In this document: piece by piece, positions 1 through 13,300 of the stretch
How positions within the stretch are numbered: the first letter of the stretch is position 1
Layout of the letters: each line of letters starts with the position of its first letter
Source: Lucifuga dentata
Taxonomy: Eukaryota; Chordata; Actinopteri; Ophidiiformes; Bythitidae
Assembly: GCA_014773175.1 (NCBI GenBank)
Contig: VXCM01003218.1
Span: 1 to 64,000, forward strand
Length of the DNA: 64,000 nucleotides
Direction: 5' to 3'
Made by a program: the position numbers and the translations under genes
Notes under the pieces: model-generated
What the model was told of the DNA's origin: nothing
Databases searched by the model: none
Seen by the model: the letters and a program-made list of their open reading frames with translations, nothing else

Positions 1-1058
1 GAGGCAGATGATTCGCTGTGGTGACCCCTGAAGGGAAAGCCAAAAGGAAAAGAAGAAGAAGAGTGTATCAGGCAAAAATGTACACACTGACTTACCTGAA
101 GGTGGATTATGAAAACTATACTGAAATGCTTACAGACTACTTGTCAGACACAGGGTTTCTCACTTTTGAATATGCCATCCATTTTACACACGTTAGTATA
201 AAAGAATAGTCAGAATAAGGTGCGCGGTGTGAACTTCAGGGTGGGTTTCCTTACCCTCGAGCAGAAATGAAGTTCAGCTGGATTTTCAGCATCACTGCTG
301 TCATGACGCTGATTGACCCCTGCTTCGTTTCCGCTTTCTGTCGGCTACACTGTTACCATGGTAACACATCCATCAGCCACAGAGCGGGTGACACTTGGAT
401 ATTTTTATAACTTATCCAGTGTGTGCGTGAATGTGTGTGTGTAATAACAGGTGAACCAGAATATTTGGAAGGCATGTGCCATGTCTAAATGCAGCGTCAT
501 CCACTTGATAATGTTTTCATCAAGCAATATTTAGGTCAGCATGTCTCTTACACGGCTTGTGTGTTGAATTAGGTTAATGGGTCAGCTCAGGTTAGTGATG
601 ACAAGTCTAGCTTTTGGTAAATTCTTTGGGAAAGTTGGTGAACTTGTCACAAAAGTTGATGAGTTTTGATATTGCAAAGACCTGCAACTTAGGTGAACTG
701 AATAAAACACTGGAATAAAACGTTGATGACCTTAAAAAGTTGACATTTTCCTTGATGTGCAAAACAACTAAAATTCAGTGTTTGGGCCAAATGTTGTTAA
801 TGTCTTAGTGTGTTTTAAATATAAAAGCAGACATGCATGTCTTGTCACGTGACTATTATCTCCTGGTTTGGCAAAAATGACCATCTTCATTGTTTATCCA
901 GTTCTTGCCCTGATTCCAGTCCAGCGAAGGTCTCACTTGTCTGTTGCTATGCAGACTATACCAACACTCAGTGCAGCACTTTGCTTTGCTGTAGAGAAGC
1001 CGCGTGATGAGATTTAAATTAATTCTGCGACGGTCCGAAATTAAGCTTCTCCGTCTCC

Positions 1059-1060
<2 letters not shown>

Positions 1061-1103
<43 letters not shown>

Positions 1104-1152
1104 CTGCTAGGCCACATGGTATTGGTGATGGTGCTTCTCCGCATCTGCACAC

Positions 1153-1184
<32 letters not shown>
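1061..1184. repeat. CA microsatellite pair
   Basis: A (CA)20 tract at 1061-1100 and a second CA tract of about 29 bases at 1156-1184 are separated by unique sequence. They give His/Thr open frames on the + strand and Val/Cys frames on the - strand that are not genes. Confidence 0.95.
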
Positions 1185-1189
<5 letters not shown>

Positions 1190-1756
1190 ACTGTCCTCCC
1201 CACTGCAGTGGCTGACTTGTGGAACAAGCAGTCCAAGCCAAAATGTACTCAAAACAAATACACACATAGAGAAACACACACCCACTCTCAACTATAACAG
1301 GAAAGTAGAGTGTTCATTCCCTCTATGCAATACATTTTTGTTACTTGTGATATAAAGTAAATGTGTGGTGGAGTTTTATGTAGCGAAAAATAATTGTGTC
1401 AGTGTTTTCAGAAGCTGTTGGTAGATAACTTGTTGATGATGATGATGATGATGCTTTTTTTGGTGTCTTATTTTATTTGAATTATTTGAGAGCTGTAGTG
1501 TACTAAGATGCACACAGGCCATCTGGGAACTTTATCAGTCTCTGTCGATGCCTGATAGCATGAAGAAGTCATTCATTTGTAAAGTTTATATAGACACATC
1601 CAGTCTTCCCAGATTTATATGAAACACCATCAAAAAACCATCATATTATGGTCTACTAAAGTTGGCATTAAGTGTGGGTTTGTAGTTTGTGCTAGAGTTG
1701 AACAAGTTATTCATATTCCTTCATGTTTGTGATAAAAGCAAGTATAAGAACTTGCA

Positions 1757-1970
1757 GCAGGGCAATCAGAACAAAGTGGGCTTTTCTGGAGGAGGGCCTC
1801 AAAGCAACAATATCTCAAACACCCTGTTTTCACTCAGTGTACTCAGCGGTGCTGCAGCAAGAGAGAGCAGAAGTGGATCAATGTGTTGTTTTTCGCACAT
1901 TAAAGCATTGCATAGGTTTCAAAATAGACCCCTAATGAAAATAAGAACATGGAAATGTGGATTACATGGA
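1757..1970 (+). repeat. dispersed repeat, copy 1
   Basis: This stretch aligns with 16310-16500 over roughly 200 bases. Shared blocks include 'caatcagaaca', 'gggcttttc', 'cctgttttcactcagt', 'gcagcaaga' and 'gcacattaaa'. The copies are clearly diverged. No coding potential is seen, so this is probably an old non-autonomous DNA transposon. The family name is not known to me. Confidence 0.7.
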
Positions 1971-4163
1971 TTACTTCTCTGAGGGGACTGAATTGGCCTC
2001 ACTTCATCTTCTGCAAGTTGCTGTTCTTGCTTATTGCCCAGCTGGTCCTGGAAGCATCGTCCATGTTGCTTCAAGTGTCAGGCACTGCTTGGCTTTGCAC
2101 ATGACTCAGGTGCACCTTATTATTTTGGCTGTGCACCCTTAGTTACGCATGTTTGTGCACGAAGCAAGCTTTTAACTTCACATCAACTATTAGGTACACC
2201 TGTGTGACCTAATGCAGTCCAATAACATAGGCCAGCAATGAGTCATATCTTTATTTTTTTTGAGGTGGAGGCGTTGATTCATCTCCATGGCAATTTTCAG
2301 ATGTTTCTGTATGAAATGAACAGATGCCTCATTTATCTAGATCCACAGACCTTTCAGGCTTCAATTGTGACCTACACAAATGTTTGTTTGCCATTATGAC
2401 CCAGAAGGAAAGTTGTTTTACTCAAATAATTCATTATAGAAACACAAAGTTTAGCCATGTTTGATGTTTGTGTGATTTGGTTCATACAAACTTAAGCACA
2501 TTGAGATAACATTCATCAAACCCAAAAATAACGGTTGAGTGGAAAGCCTGCTGTCATTTGTTCAGTGTGATTCTTCTCCTCGCAGTGCGATTCTGAGATC
2601 CTTCTGAACACCATTATTTTCTGATTTATGTACATCATTTACCTGCTTGTATTCATACCTGCGACAGGCGTAATGGCAATGAGAAATGGTATTGATCTTC
2701 CTGTGCTCTCTCCAGTATGTATACCACTGTGTAGCCAAAACTGCCAGGGCTGATGGATGTATTTTCATCCTGGTAGCATTAAACATCACTCCTTCAGAAC
2801 GATGGTTCCAGTGATATAATGCACCAACCAGACAGGCAAGTACAGACAAACGAGCAGGCTAAGGGCTGTCAGGCTGAGTATTCATACAAGTTTAATGAGC
2901 ATCCAGACAGGAGGGAGTTGTGGCTCCAGCACAGAGCTCACACTCCAGACACAAGCTAACCCAGCTGACTAGGTTAGACACTGATGGCAGACTTGCTGCT
3001 TACAAAAGAAGTCAAGTTTCAGTGTGGAAGGTCCTCAGTTAGGTCATACCTTTTATACCAGTATGAAATGGCATGATAGAAATAAAGTGAAAATAAACCA
3101 TGATAAAAGCTCAGAGGGCTGACATGGGTCCAGCTATCTGAAATGTGAGAATATTGTGAGCATTGAGAGGCTTTCTTTCAATTCCATTACTGAGAGGTTT
3201 ACAAAGACTAAGCAGCTCCTGGCAAAAAATAATTCACACCCAAGGTCACCAAATTTGTAGTTTTGGCCTGGTGATTGAGTCTGCTCTATTCAGTGTAATA
3301 CAACAGAGGAGCTCCACTATGAGCTCGTCTGTATAGCTGTACCTCTCATCGCTCAAGAGTCAATGGGAGAATTCAGATCACTTATAAGCAAGCATGTATA
3401 CTTTGCCATGTTATTAATCATACTACCAGTGATCTTTTCCCATGATAATATTCAGTACTTATTTTATAAAAAATCAGTCAAGTCAGCAGTAACGTAGCTC
3501 TCTCTCTCTAATGAAAACAGGGAGTTTAAGCAGTGACAGCTGCAAGGACCGCCATGGTGACAGGGAATCGGTCTGTGCTCTACGCATGCGTGAAATTGGC
3601 AAACCCCCATAGCCTGGATCTATTTTAGGGAAAATACTGGTTCCACGTTGTAGATCTACAGGCTAAGAGGGTAGTTAAGTTCACAAGAGAGAGAGAGTGT
3701 TTTCCAGTCGCTGTAGCTGCCCTCAGCCGTTACTGCTCAAAGTCCTTAATGATGGAGGTGAGAGGGAAAGAGGCTGTTGGTGCCAGTGTGTAATCTGTGT
3801 TCAGCACCATTTACACAGGCCTTTGTTTTTTTTTTTTTTTTNTTTTTTTTTTTTTTTGTTTTTTTTTTTGCAGTGGTGTTTATGTTTATATTGCAGAAGA
3901 TATTTTTCTTGCTTGGGCCAACCGCAGCTGAGAGTCTGTCATAATGTGCATACTTTTTATGTGAAGTAGGTAATGTACACACTAACAGCTGCACACCTTG
4001 GTCATCAGACAGATCTTTCCTGTGTGCTATCTACAACAACTAGAGCTTGTTCTACACAGCAGATCTGTTTTCTGTTTCTCTTTGTGATTGATCCTTGACC
4101 CATCACCTCAGGTAACGCACTGCTCTACACAGGAATGGGATGCTATTTTTCCATGGCTTTTTT

Positions 4164-4194
<31 letters not shown>

Positions 4195-6838
4195 TTTTTT
4201 TTGGATATACAACTTACCATCTATTTCTAAAGATTCCTGGAGATTTTCTGATTTTCAGCTTAACATCGTGTCCTTATCGCATGTGGTCTCAAAACAGAGT
4301 AGGCACATTTGCGTCATCACAATATATATACAATCTCTGTCAGTGATACTGGTGCAGCAGCAACTTGACTACAGCTCTACATCCATGGTTACCATAGCGA
4401 CACCATGGTAATGAGTCTGCATTCTAATGATGCCTCAGCGGCTTGTTGGAGTTCAGATATCTTGGGACAATCAGTAGCCTAGCGAAGGACTTCATATCTT
4501 GGGGTATTGATTGATGAATATAAGCTGATGGAGAGGTCCAACTTTTTAATTTAGGATGTGACACTTTGGCTTGATTTACAAAGTACAACGCCAACATGCT
4601 GAGCTGACAGAACAGCCTGAAGTCTCACTCTTCAGACTTTCTGAGCTGCTGCTGCTGTATCGTCGTCCCTCCCTTTTGCAGTGTCTTGTGTTGTCATCAG
4701 AGGCATACAGCTAGCTTTATTGTACAGTTCTTGGCACGTAAATCTTTTGAAAGGCATAATAAAGCTTTGTTTAGTGGTGATAAGCCAATTTCTTACTGTG
4801 TTTACTCAAACATCACATTGTATTTAAGTAGTGTTGTGTACAGCAGATTTTAATTCCCCTTCCCCTTTGTTCTTATCGCTGATTGGGAACGGCCTATTGG
4901 CTTTATAGACCCTCATTATAATTAAAGGGTACTGTTGCTGCATCGGCTCATTTCGTTTTTTACTCGTGAATATATGAGTGTGAAGCTTCTGTGTGAGGCC
5001 TCCAGAATATCAATAGACATCTTCACTCAGATTAGTTTCTCTCTCCTCTCATTACATTCTGACCCTGGGAAAGTTTCCTCTGCTCGCTCTCCCTTAGCTT
5101 TATGGGGAGTATCTGTTTATTGCTTTTAAGATATATGCATACAGTAAAGTAGTCTATGCATAGTCATCATTTGCCAGGACAGTTTGTCTTACTGACAGCA
5201 GTCTTTATATTTTTGCATATCAGCTATATTATCAAATTGTAGATGTAACTAAGTGGTGAAGTTGTATTTCATTCAAATTTTGGTCCATGAAGCTTGGTAG
5301 CATCTGCAGTCAGGGTGAAGCTGTAGAATATGATAACCTCCTGAACTGATGTGTTAATCTCCAATAAATGAAACTGGCAAACTATAATTGGAAGGAAGGA
5401 AACTTCAGATTAGTTAACAGAATGTCTGTCATTATCTTGCTCATTCTTACATTCCATGCATTTGTTTACTAATTGATTTATTCAATTATACTGTATGTCA
5501 ATGTTAATAATTTAACTGCCTGTTAGTGTTGAGTTGCTACAAAGGTTTAAAAAAAGTTTGAGACCCATACAGTCAGGCTTTCAGTGTCTGATCAATAAAT
5601 AGCTAATGCAACCAATATATTTTAAATGCATAGATTTTTGATACGCATACATAAGATGAAAAAAAATGGCAGGCCTACTTAAGGTGGTGCTCAGTGTTGG
5701 CAGGTCTGCAGCAGATAAGAAAATGACACTAAAGGAGCCATGCAAACCTTAATGATCAAGGATACATTTTCATTCCTCCATTCCATATCTGCTCATAGTT
5801 CGTTCCATCAGTCTCTGGATTGTATTTCCAGCTTTATTGATTACTTTGAAATTATCTAGAGACACTTTCCCAGCTTCCTTTTACCACTTTTTAACTCTCG
5901 TATTAGCCTCAGTTTCTTGGGATATGGACTCACCGAGGTCTTGCAAGTGGTATGCTAGTTTTCTGCACATGCAAGTGATGTATGGACTTTTGATTTTTCT
6001 CTTTATTCCTTCCATTAGCATGAAACCACAAGACATGATGCATCAGACAATTCTCTTTCTGTCCTCCACTGTCCAGGGCTTTTGTTCCTCAGCCCACCAC
6101 AATAAGTTTATTGTTTTTAGTAACATTTTTGGCTACTATAGAGCATTTTGGTTCAAATGCAATAAGTTATGTTTTCTTGTGTTTTATGGTTCTGTCAGTG
6201 ACCACATGTAAAACCGTCTGCTGAGCTACACAGTTTGTTTTGGCCTTCTCTGACCTTTTTCATTATTGAACCATATTTGGCCATTGGCCTGCTGTTGGTT
6301 AGATCTCATTTGGCTTGTGGCCTAGTGCAGATCCACATAGGACACTATTACACACTCTAACCAGCATATTGTTGCTTGCTATGATTCCGATTCAAAGGCA
6401 CTTGAACGGGTTATCTGTTCGTTGCCCATATTTCTTTTCTTTTTTTTTTTTTTTTTTTTTTTAAATTTTCCCTCACACGTTGTCAGTTGCATCAAGTAAT
6501 TAAAAGTTGTATCTTGTCTCTTAACTTCAGCTATGCTAACATGGATTTAAGAGGTGAACCTGATGAAGGATCATAGCTTTCACTCTGTCATCTGAGGTTC
6601 ATTTTTTTTTTTTTTTTTTTTTTTTACTCTGTTCACTTTGTACAAAATATCTGGTCCATCCATGATGTGTACTGAGCATGTAAGGATATGTGAAAGTTGT
6701 GATCCCTTTGCCGATTAAATCCACTTCTGTCCTCAAACGCAGAGGAAAAAATATAAAAGAAAGTTATTTTAAGCATAAAAATGTTCTAATATTTATAATA
6801 GATAATCAGTATTTTTACTGTGGTTCTTCTCCCACCCA

Positions 6839-7308
6839 GGCAGTGTCCTGTCATGCAGTTCCAGGACATCAGCCAGCTCTGGAGCTGACAGTCTGTGAGT
6901 CCAGCCTACACTACAGCAGATCCACCTCCACCAGACCTTCAACTTCCACCGCCCTTCTGTCTCTTGCCAATACTCCTGCCCCAAGGGAAGACTTCTCTCC
7001 AGACTCCTTGGTTCAGTCACATCTAACTAACTCCTCTCTCCTTGCTATATAATCCCAGGCCCAGAGCTCTGTTCTGGTACAAGCCAGTCCTCCTTGCACC
7101 TCAGTGACAGGTAGATAGTCTTATCAGACAGAAATACCCCATCCTGGGCACCTTCTAATTTTTTAGATTAGGGTTTCAGACTCCTCTCTTGTCAACATTT
7201 GCCAGCTTGTTAGCCTAGGTCAGTAGTCCGCCCAAGAGCATCCCTGGTCAAGTGCAACCAACCAATCAAGTCAGTTGTGCATCTGGATAAACTCAGGATC
7301 TGGCAATC
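6839..7308 (+). other. zhx2: probable 5' UTR exon of zhx2
   Basis: A pyrimidine-rich stretch ending in CAG at about 6837-6839 could be an acceptor. The sequence from there to the zhx2 ATG at 7309 is more GC-rich than its surroundings and runs directly into the first coding exon. A 5' UTR exon is inferred. No transcript evidence is available and the exact 5' boundary is uncertain. Confidence 0.4.
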
Positions 7309-10300
7309 ATGTCTAGTCGGCGGAAGGCTTCCACTCCCTGTATGATCCGACCAGACCAGACCATGGTGGAGCTTGACGATGAGGAAGAGGAATCACACAA
7401 CATGGAGGTATGCTGGAATGGGTTCATTTTTAGCATGTTTGTCTAGAGCACCTGGTTCTTTTCTAATCGGTGCAACTAAATCAATGACATTGGCTTTGTT
7501 GTAATGAAACTCTCATATTTTAATTATTTAATGAGCCATTTTTTGTATGTTTGTACTTTCCTTGCCTTAGATAAATTCATTAGTTTAACTAATTTAACTG
7601 GATTTATATTAGCATGCACTGGACAGGATCTGTTTCTTTACTCACTGAAGAAGGATTCAATTCATCAGTGTATGAGATAAAAAAAAAAAACTAAATGGAT
7701 GATGTGTAAAAAAATGATCAGTTTCCAATTATGTCTTTTTCATCTGAAAATCTTTTTTCTCTCTGTGCCAGAAAATGATGGAGAACCATACTGAGGAGGG
7801 ACCTATGGAGACAGAAAGCTCTGGGGAGGCACAGCCATCTGTAGACTTGGAATTAGTGGCCTCAGAACCTCCTGCAGCTCCAGACAAACCAGCGACAGAG
7901 CCACCAGACCTTTCCAAGCCTCAGCGTAGACAGCAGGGGGGCTACGAGTGCAAATATTGCCCGTTCTCCACGCAGAACCTCAACACGTTCAAAGAACATG
8001 TGGACGCCAACCACCCCAATGTCATCCTCAACCCTCTGTACCTTTGTGCTGTTTGTAACTTCAACACAAAGAAGTTTGACACCCTGACGGAGCACAATGA
8101 GAGGTGTCACCCAGGGGAAAGTAACTTTAAATTCAAACGCATCAAACTGAACAATCAGACAATCTTAGAGCAAACGATAGAGGGGTGCAGCAACAACGCT
8201 GCAATTTACAATACGTCCGGTGCCACTTCTGGCAAAGGGGAAGTACTTGGCGCTCTACCGGTCAGCAGACCCACCACAGTCAAGATTGGTAAACCAAAAA
8301 TAATGATATCAGATAACAAACGGACAGAGCCTCAGCTGGGTAAACTGAACCCTGAACTGGCCAAGAAACCAATCAAGGCGGTTAATGTTAACGGGACAGT
8401 CATCATCCCAGAGTCGACGCTCCTCAAAGCAGACGGCCTTTCCCACATCATGCCTTCCCTACAGCGGCCTCTAAACTACACCCAGGTAGGACGCAACTGT
8501 GGGGGGAAGGACCCTGATTCTTCATTTAGATGCAAATTCTGTACAGATATGGTCTCTCCCAACGTTCTCGCAATCTGGTGAACACAATAACTCATCAACT
8601 GCACATTTACTCCTGCTTATCGTAATATTGCAGGTGCCGAAGATCGCAGTGCCCCTCAACACCACGAAATACAACCCTTCTCTGGATGACAACCTCACAC
8701 TCATCTCCTCCTTCAACAAGTTCCCATACCCGACGCAGGCCGAGCTCTCTTGGCTCACTGCAGCCTCCAAACATCCAGAGGAGCAAATCAAAGTCTGGTT
8801 CACCACACAGAGGCTCAAACAGGGCATTAGCTGGTCACCTGAGGAGGTACAAAGTATTATTATGATAATATGTTACCACTTTGTTTTCCATTATGCTCCG
8901 CTGTGTGTGTGTGAGACTTAGTCTATTTACTTATGTCTGTTTTTTTCACACACACGGGCTCAAACAGGGCACAATCTGGTTTCCCAAAGAGTTTTTAAAA
9001 CTGAATGTCTAGTATCTTATTCTGTATTTGAAATACCCTATACTGCATCTTCTGTTGTTCATTAACTTCTTTTCATTCCAGCTACTGAGATCACTTTGAC
9101 ATTGACATGAAATTTCTCACCAGTTCATTCCGAATAAATTAAGGGCTCACAGTATGGGTTATCAAATTTTCTTTGTGAAAAGCTTCGCCACATAACCACT
9201 GATCAGGTTTGATCAGTAGTTGAGGTTCAAACATTGACAACTTGACATTGACAACCATGACAACTCTCCGTTTCTTGTGTGTGTATGAGACAGAGATTGA
9301 AAGATAGAGCCACAGACATACAGTACATGTGAGAGAGAGTGCCACTTCATGTTTTCCTGCTTGCTGTAGCGGTGCGTTTCACCGGGCATTTATCTCACAA
9401 TCTGACAAACTTGATCTCCTGCAGTGAACTTATAAGACTGCACAGTATGTAGGAGGTTTTAAATTAAGTTCACCTATTTGTCCGTGTGCGTCATTTGCTT
9501 TTGTTGGAGCAGCTGTTACTTGTACACCAGCATTACTCTTGTTCGTTATTGGTGTTGTTTCTGTACCTTCTGTTGACGGTGAGTTTGAATTCTCCTCCTG
9601 CAAATGTACATTGTGAAAATAAAAAAAAAAAAACACAGCTGTCTCAAACTCCTCCGTGTTGAAACTGCAGATATTTTATAGGCGCCTGCAGGTCGTTTCA
9701 GTTCACATCACTTACCCGAATGCATGCACAGCCCACCATTTCCTGGGAGTTACCTTTTCCATGGAAATGATACCAGAGCTGTGTGGAGAGCATGAATAAA
9801 TCTGGCTTGGTACGGCTCCATACGGTTTAAGTAGGATTCACTGAGCAGCGTAAAAATGCTACTGGTCACTGTGGCAATAGCAGTGATCAGAGTATCCATG
9901 ATTATACAGCTTGGGCATCTTTCTTGCCTTTCAACATAGCTGCATGGAGATACAGAGACATACAGAACATACACATTCTGTGGATGACGTAAATACTTAC
10001 AGGATGTACAGATAAGAGAATACGTCTCTGGTTTTTTAACAAGCTTAACATGCCTTTTCCTCCCATAACAGGTGGAAGAAGCAAGAAAGAAAATGTTCAA
10101 TGGTACAATCTCTTCAGTCCCTCAGACCTTCACTGTGGTAACTCCTCAGCTCAACTCCCAGTCATCCACCAACCCCTCTGCCCCTGCTGCAGCCTCAAAG
10201 TCCCTGCAGCCGGCCACCTCCATCCTCCAGTCTGTCCCCTGTCAGCTGCTGGGACACACTAGCTTGGTGCTGACTCCCGTAGTTAATGGCTCCACTGTCA

Positions 10301-13300
10301 CTTGTGCACCCCTGGCACTTACTGTGGCTAATCAGGTACAGAACCTTAGGCAAAGGCGTAACTCATCCAGCACAGAACACAAACAACAATGTAGGGATTA
10401 AACATGAGACGTAGCAACCTCAAAGGTCAAGAAGTGGAACTGTAACAGCTAGGATGCCGGAATGTTGGAATCTCTGGGAAAACTGAGGCCAGTCAACAAA
10501 AAGTCTGATCATCAACACACTTGAACTTCCTGTTAGCTTAGTGGAGTTTTTACACTGGCTAAAAATAGGAGACTAGATTGGGAAACTTGTGTGTGACTTT
10601 AGTGTTGTCATTGAATTTGGGCAGTAAAAACTGCAAAATGAACTCAGTAAATTTTAAGAAAAATGTTAAGAAAAAAACCTTAAAGAAATTTGCATGAATA
10701 TGGAAGTGTCTGAGTCATGCATAGATTCCTTTGACCGACGTGTGAATTTGTGGAAGTGCTTGCAAGTATTATCGGCCTGTAAACCAGAACCAGTGTTTAT
10801 TGAATATACTAGGCATAGTATTTGCTATCAAATGAATTTTCATGTTACAGCTGAACTTGAAACTTCTATTATGTCACTGCATATTCTGTTTAGTATCCAT
10901 ACACAGTCTGTTTGTCAGTGTTATTTTATTCCCAACAAATCCATGTCTGCCCATGAGAGATATTAAAATTTTCCTCCATAATAACCACAGGTGGCGCAGT
11001 CGCTCAAACGACCCCTGGCATCACCAGTGATCGCCACAGAAAGTAAACGGCCCTCCATCATTCAAGCCTTGGCGGCACCCACGGCCGCCGCCAAGGTGGC
11101 CTCACCCAAAGTGCTGAGTTTCACAGTTGACCCCAATAAAACAGCTGAGCAGCTTTCTGTGCTGAGAACCAGTTACACACAGTGTCCCTTCCCTGAGGAA
11201 GATGAGGTAAGAATAAGTGAGTGAAATGGAATTATTTTTGTGCCGTGTCATATGAGTTCACTGTAAATTTCAAAGGGATGCTAGTCGTGATTTTGTGTCA
11301 GGCTTAGTTTTCTGTTTTGTGGTACAAGCCATAGCTGTTGATCAGTCCCCATGCTTATTGTTTTATTGTTACATCTTATCGTTTGGCAGATCTACAGGCT
11401 GATAGAGACCACAGGGTTGTCCAGAGGAGAGATAAAGAAGTGGTTTAGTGAACAAAGGCTCCTTAACCTCAAAGGTAATTTGATATGATCAGAGAAATAT
11501 CCTGGGTGTTTTTCAAAAATCTTATTTGGTTTGATTATTGTGTAGCTCAGTAATTTAGTTCTCAGGTTTGGATTTAAATGTATGTCTTCTTAATAAAGCA
11601 GTTAAAACAAGAAACCAGCTCACTGAAAATGTCAATGAAATGAATTTGGAAGTGACATTTTGAGAAAGTGCTAAGGAGAAGCCTGTCATGTAAACTTTTA
11701 TTAGAAGTGATTTGAAATGTTCTGTCATTGAAATAATTGCAGTTTATTTTATACTTAGGCACAGGAATGTAGAATTCATTCATTTTCAATTCTATCTGGA
11801 AGGTATTCCTCCACCACCCGTGCTCGTGAAAGCAGAGGTGACACCAGCACCTAAAGATGGGCCCGTAAAGAAGGCGGTGCCAAACCAGTTCCCCCTGCTG
11901 GAGAGGGTGAAGGGGAAATCTTCGGAGCAGCTGAATGCGCTGGAGGAGAGTTTCCAGAGAAGCAGCTCTCCAACTGACGTCGAGCTAGGTACAGCCTCCC
12001 ACCCTCCACTCAGGCGCTAATGAAAAACACATAACTCAAGTGTAAGCGTGGATGGAAGGAGTCAGTTTTGCTTGGTAACATACAGCAAAAAAGACAAAAG
12101 GTGGGTGAGAGGGAGCCTAGGGCTAGGACAGTTTTGGGGCATTGATAATATAATGACTGGAATGTCCTGACTGACACTGAATGCATCATTTAAGATCTTG
12201 TGAGATGAGAACCGGGAGGGGAGATTGCTTGTTAGGTGATGTAGTATGTGTGTTGTTGAAAATACTATATGTATTTCACAGATTAATTTTCACATCTTGT
12301 GGGTTTTTCTTTGTAGCAGAGGAGAAATTACAAAGCAATGGTCACCATGACACATACCTATTTTAGTTACAGAATTATTAAAAGCAGTGAACATATCTGC
12401 AAGAGTCTGAAAAGCACTTGTTTGTGCAAAATGTAAGGTTTTTTTTTTTAACTTACCAGTTTCATGGCATTATCAATAAATCAATGCATAATCTCAGCAT
12501 TAGTGATGTCCTAAATTAGGATGTTTGATGAGTTGCTCTTGTTCTCGCCTGCTGAAACACCAAGACAGGCTTCCTGCAGGCTTCCTGCTTCACCGCCTTA
12601 CTAGCTGTGAGCCAGTGAAGCACAAAATTGGCTCCCCAGATAAATCTGTTCATTATACAGTGTGAAGTTGAGAAAAATTCTGACAGAAACTTTGTGACTG
12701 AAATAAAACTAAGAACCACAGATGGTCAAATTGATTGTTCTTAGATTAATTTTAAAGCATGGAAAACTCAGTTATGTCAAAGTAATCTGTCAAGTATTTT
12801 CTTTTACTGTAATACTATTTATGCTCCTTTATAGAATTTCTTCAGACATCATGTAGTATTTTTCCAAAACAGACAGCAGTCTGATGCTGCATGAATAAAA
12901 TAGGAACTATACTTGAATGAGTCAATTTAAAGGTCCCTGGAGACAGACATTGAATTCCCAAGCTACCAAAAACACCTTCCATTTATAAGCAACTCACCTG
13001 ATCCACTAACCTCTGTTCTGCTCTAGACCAGCTGGCCCAGGACACCAGGCTCTCTAAGACTGAGGTAGACTGCTGGTTTTCAGAGCGCCGGGGTCTGAGG
13101 GACAACATGGAGAAGGTTTTGCTCACCATCACGTCCAAGAACACAGAGGAGCGAGCAGACCGGCCAGGAGCCCTGCTGAACGGAGCTTCTCACCTCGAGC
13201 AAGATGGGAAAACTCTGCGCTCCTCTCCTAGTCCTCTTGTCCTCTCCTCCTCCTCTTCTTCTTCCTCCTCCTCCCCTCCTGTCCTCGCTGCCTCCTCCCC

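Larger units (their letters stand above)
1..6838. other. non-coding region upstream of zhx2
   Basis: I see no credible exon here. The open stretches are short, lack splice context and several are microsatellite translations. It holds two CA tracts (1061-1100 and 1156-1184), an ATG/GAT tract near 1432-1451, a dispersed repeat at about 1757-1970, a poly-T run with one N (3842), a TATT tract (about 4165-4197) and further poly-T runs at 6441-6463 and 6603-6625. It could contain 5' non-coding exons or regulatory DNA of zhx2, because mammalian ZHX2 has distant untranslated exons, but nothing in the sequence proves that. Confidence 0.6.

Noticed and set aside
1004..1355. Overlapping open frames on both strands with His/Thr or Val/Cys repeats
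   Set aside because: They are translations of CA microsatellites, with no conserved protein and no splice context.
5837..6211. 124-residue open frame upstream of zhx2
   Set aside because: Phe/Ser-rich AT sequence without conserved motifs. Length is within chance for a 64-kb window.
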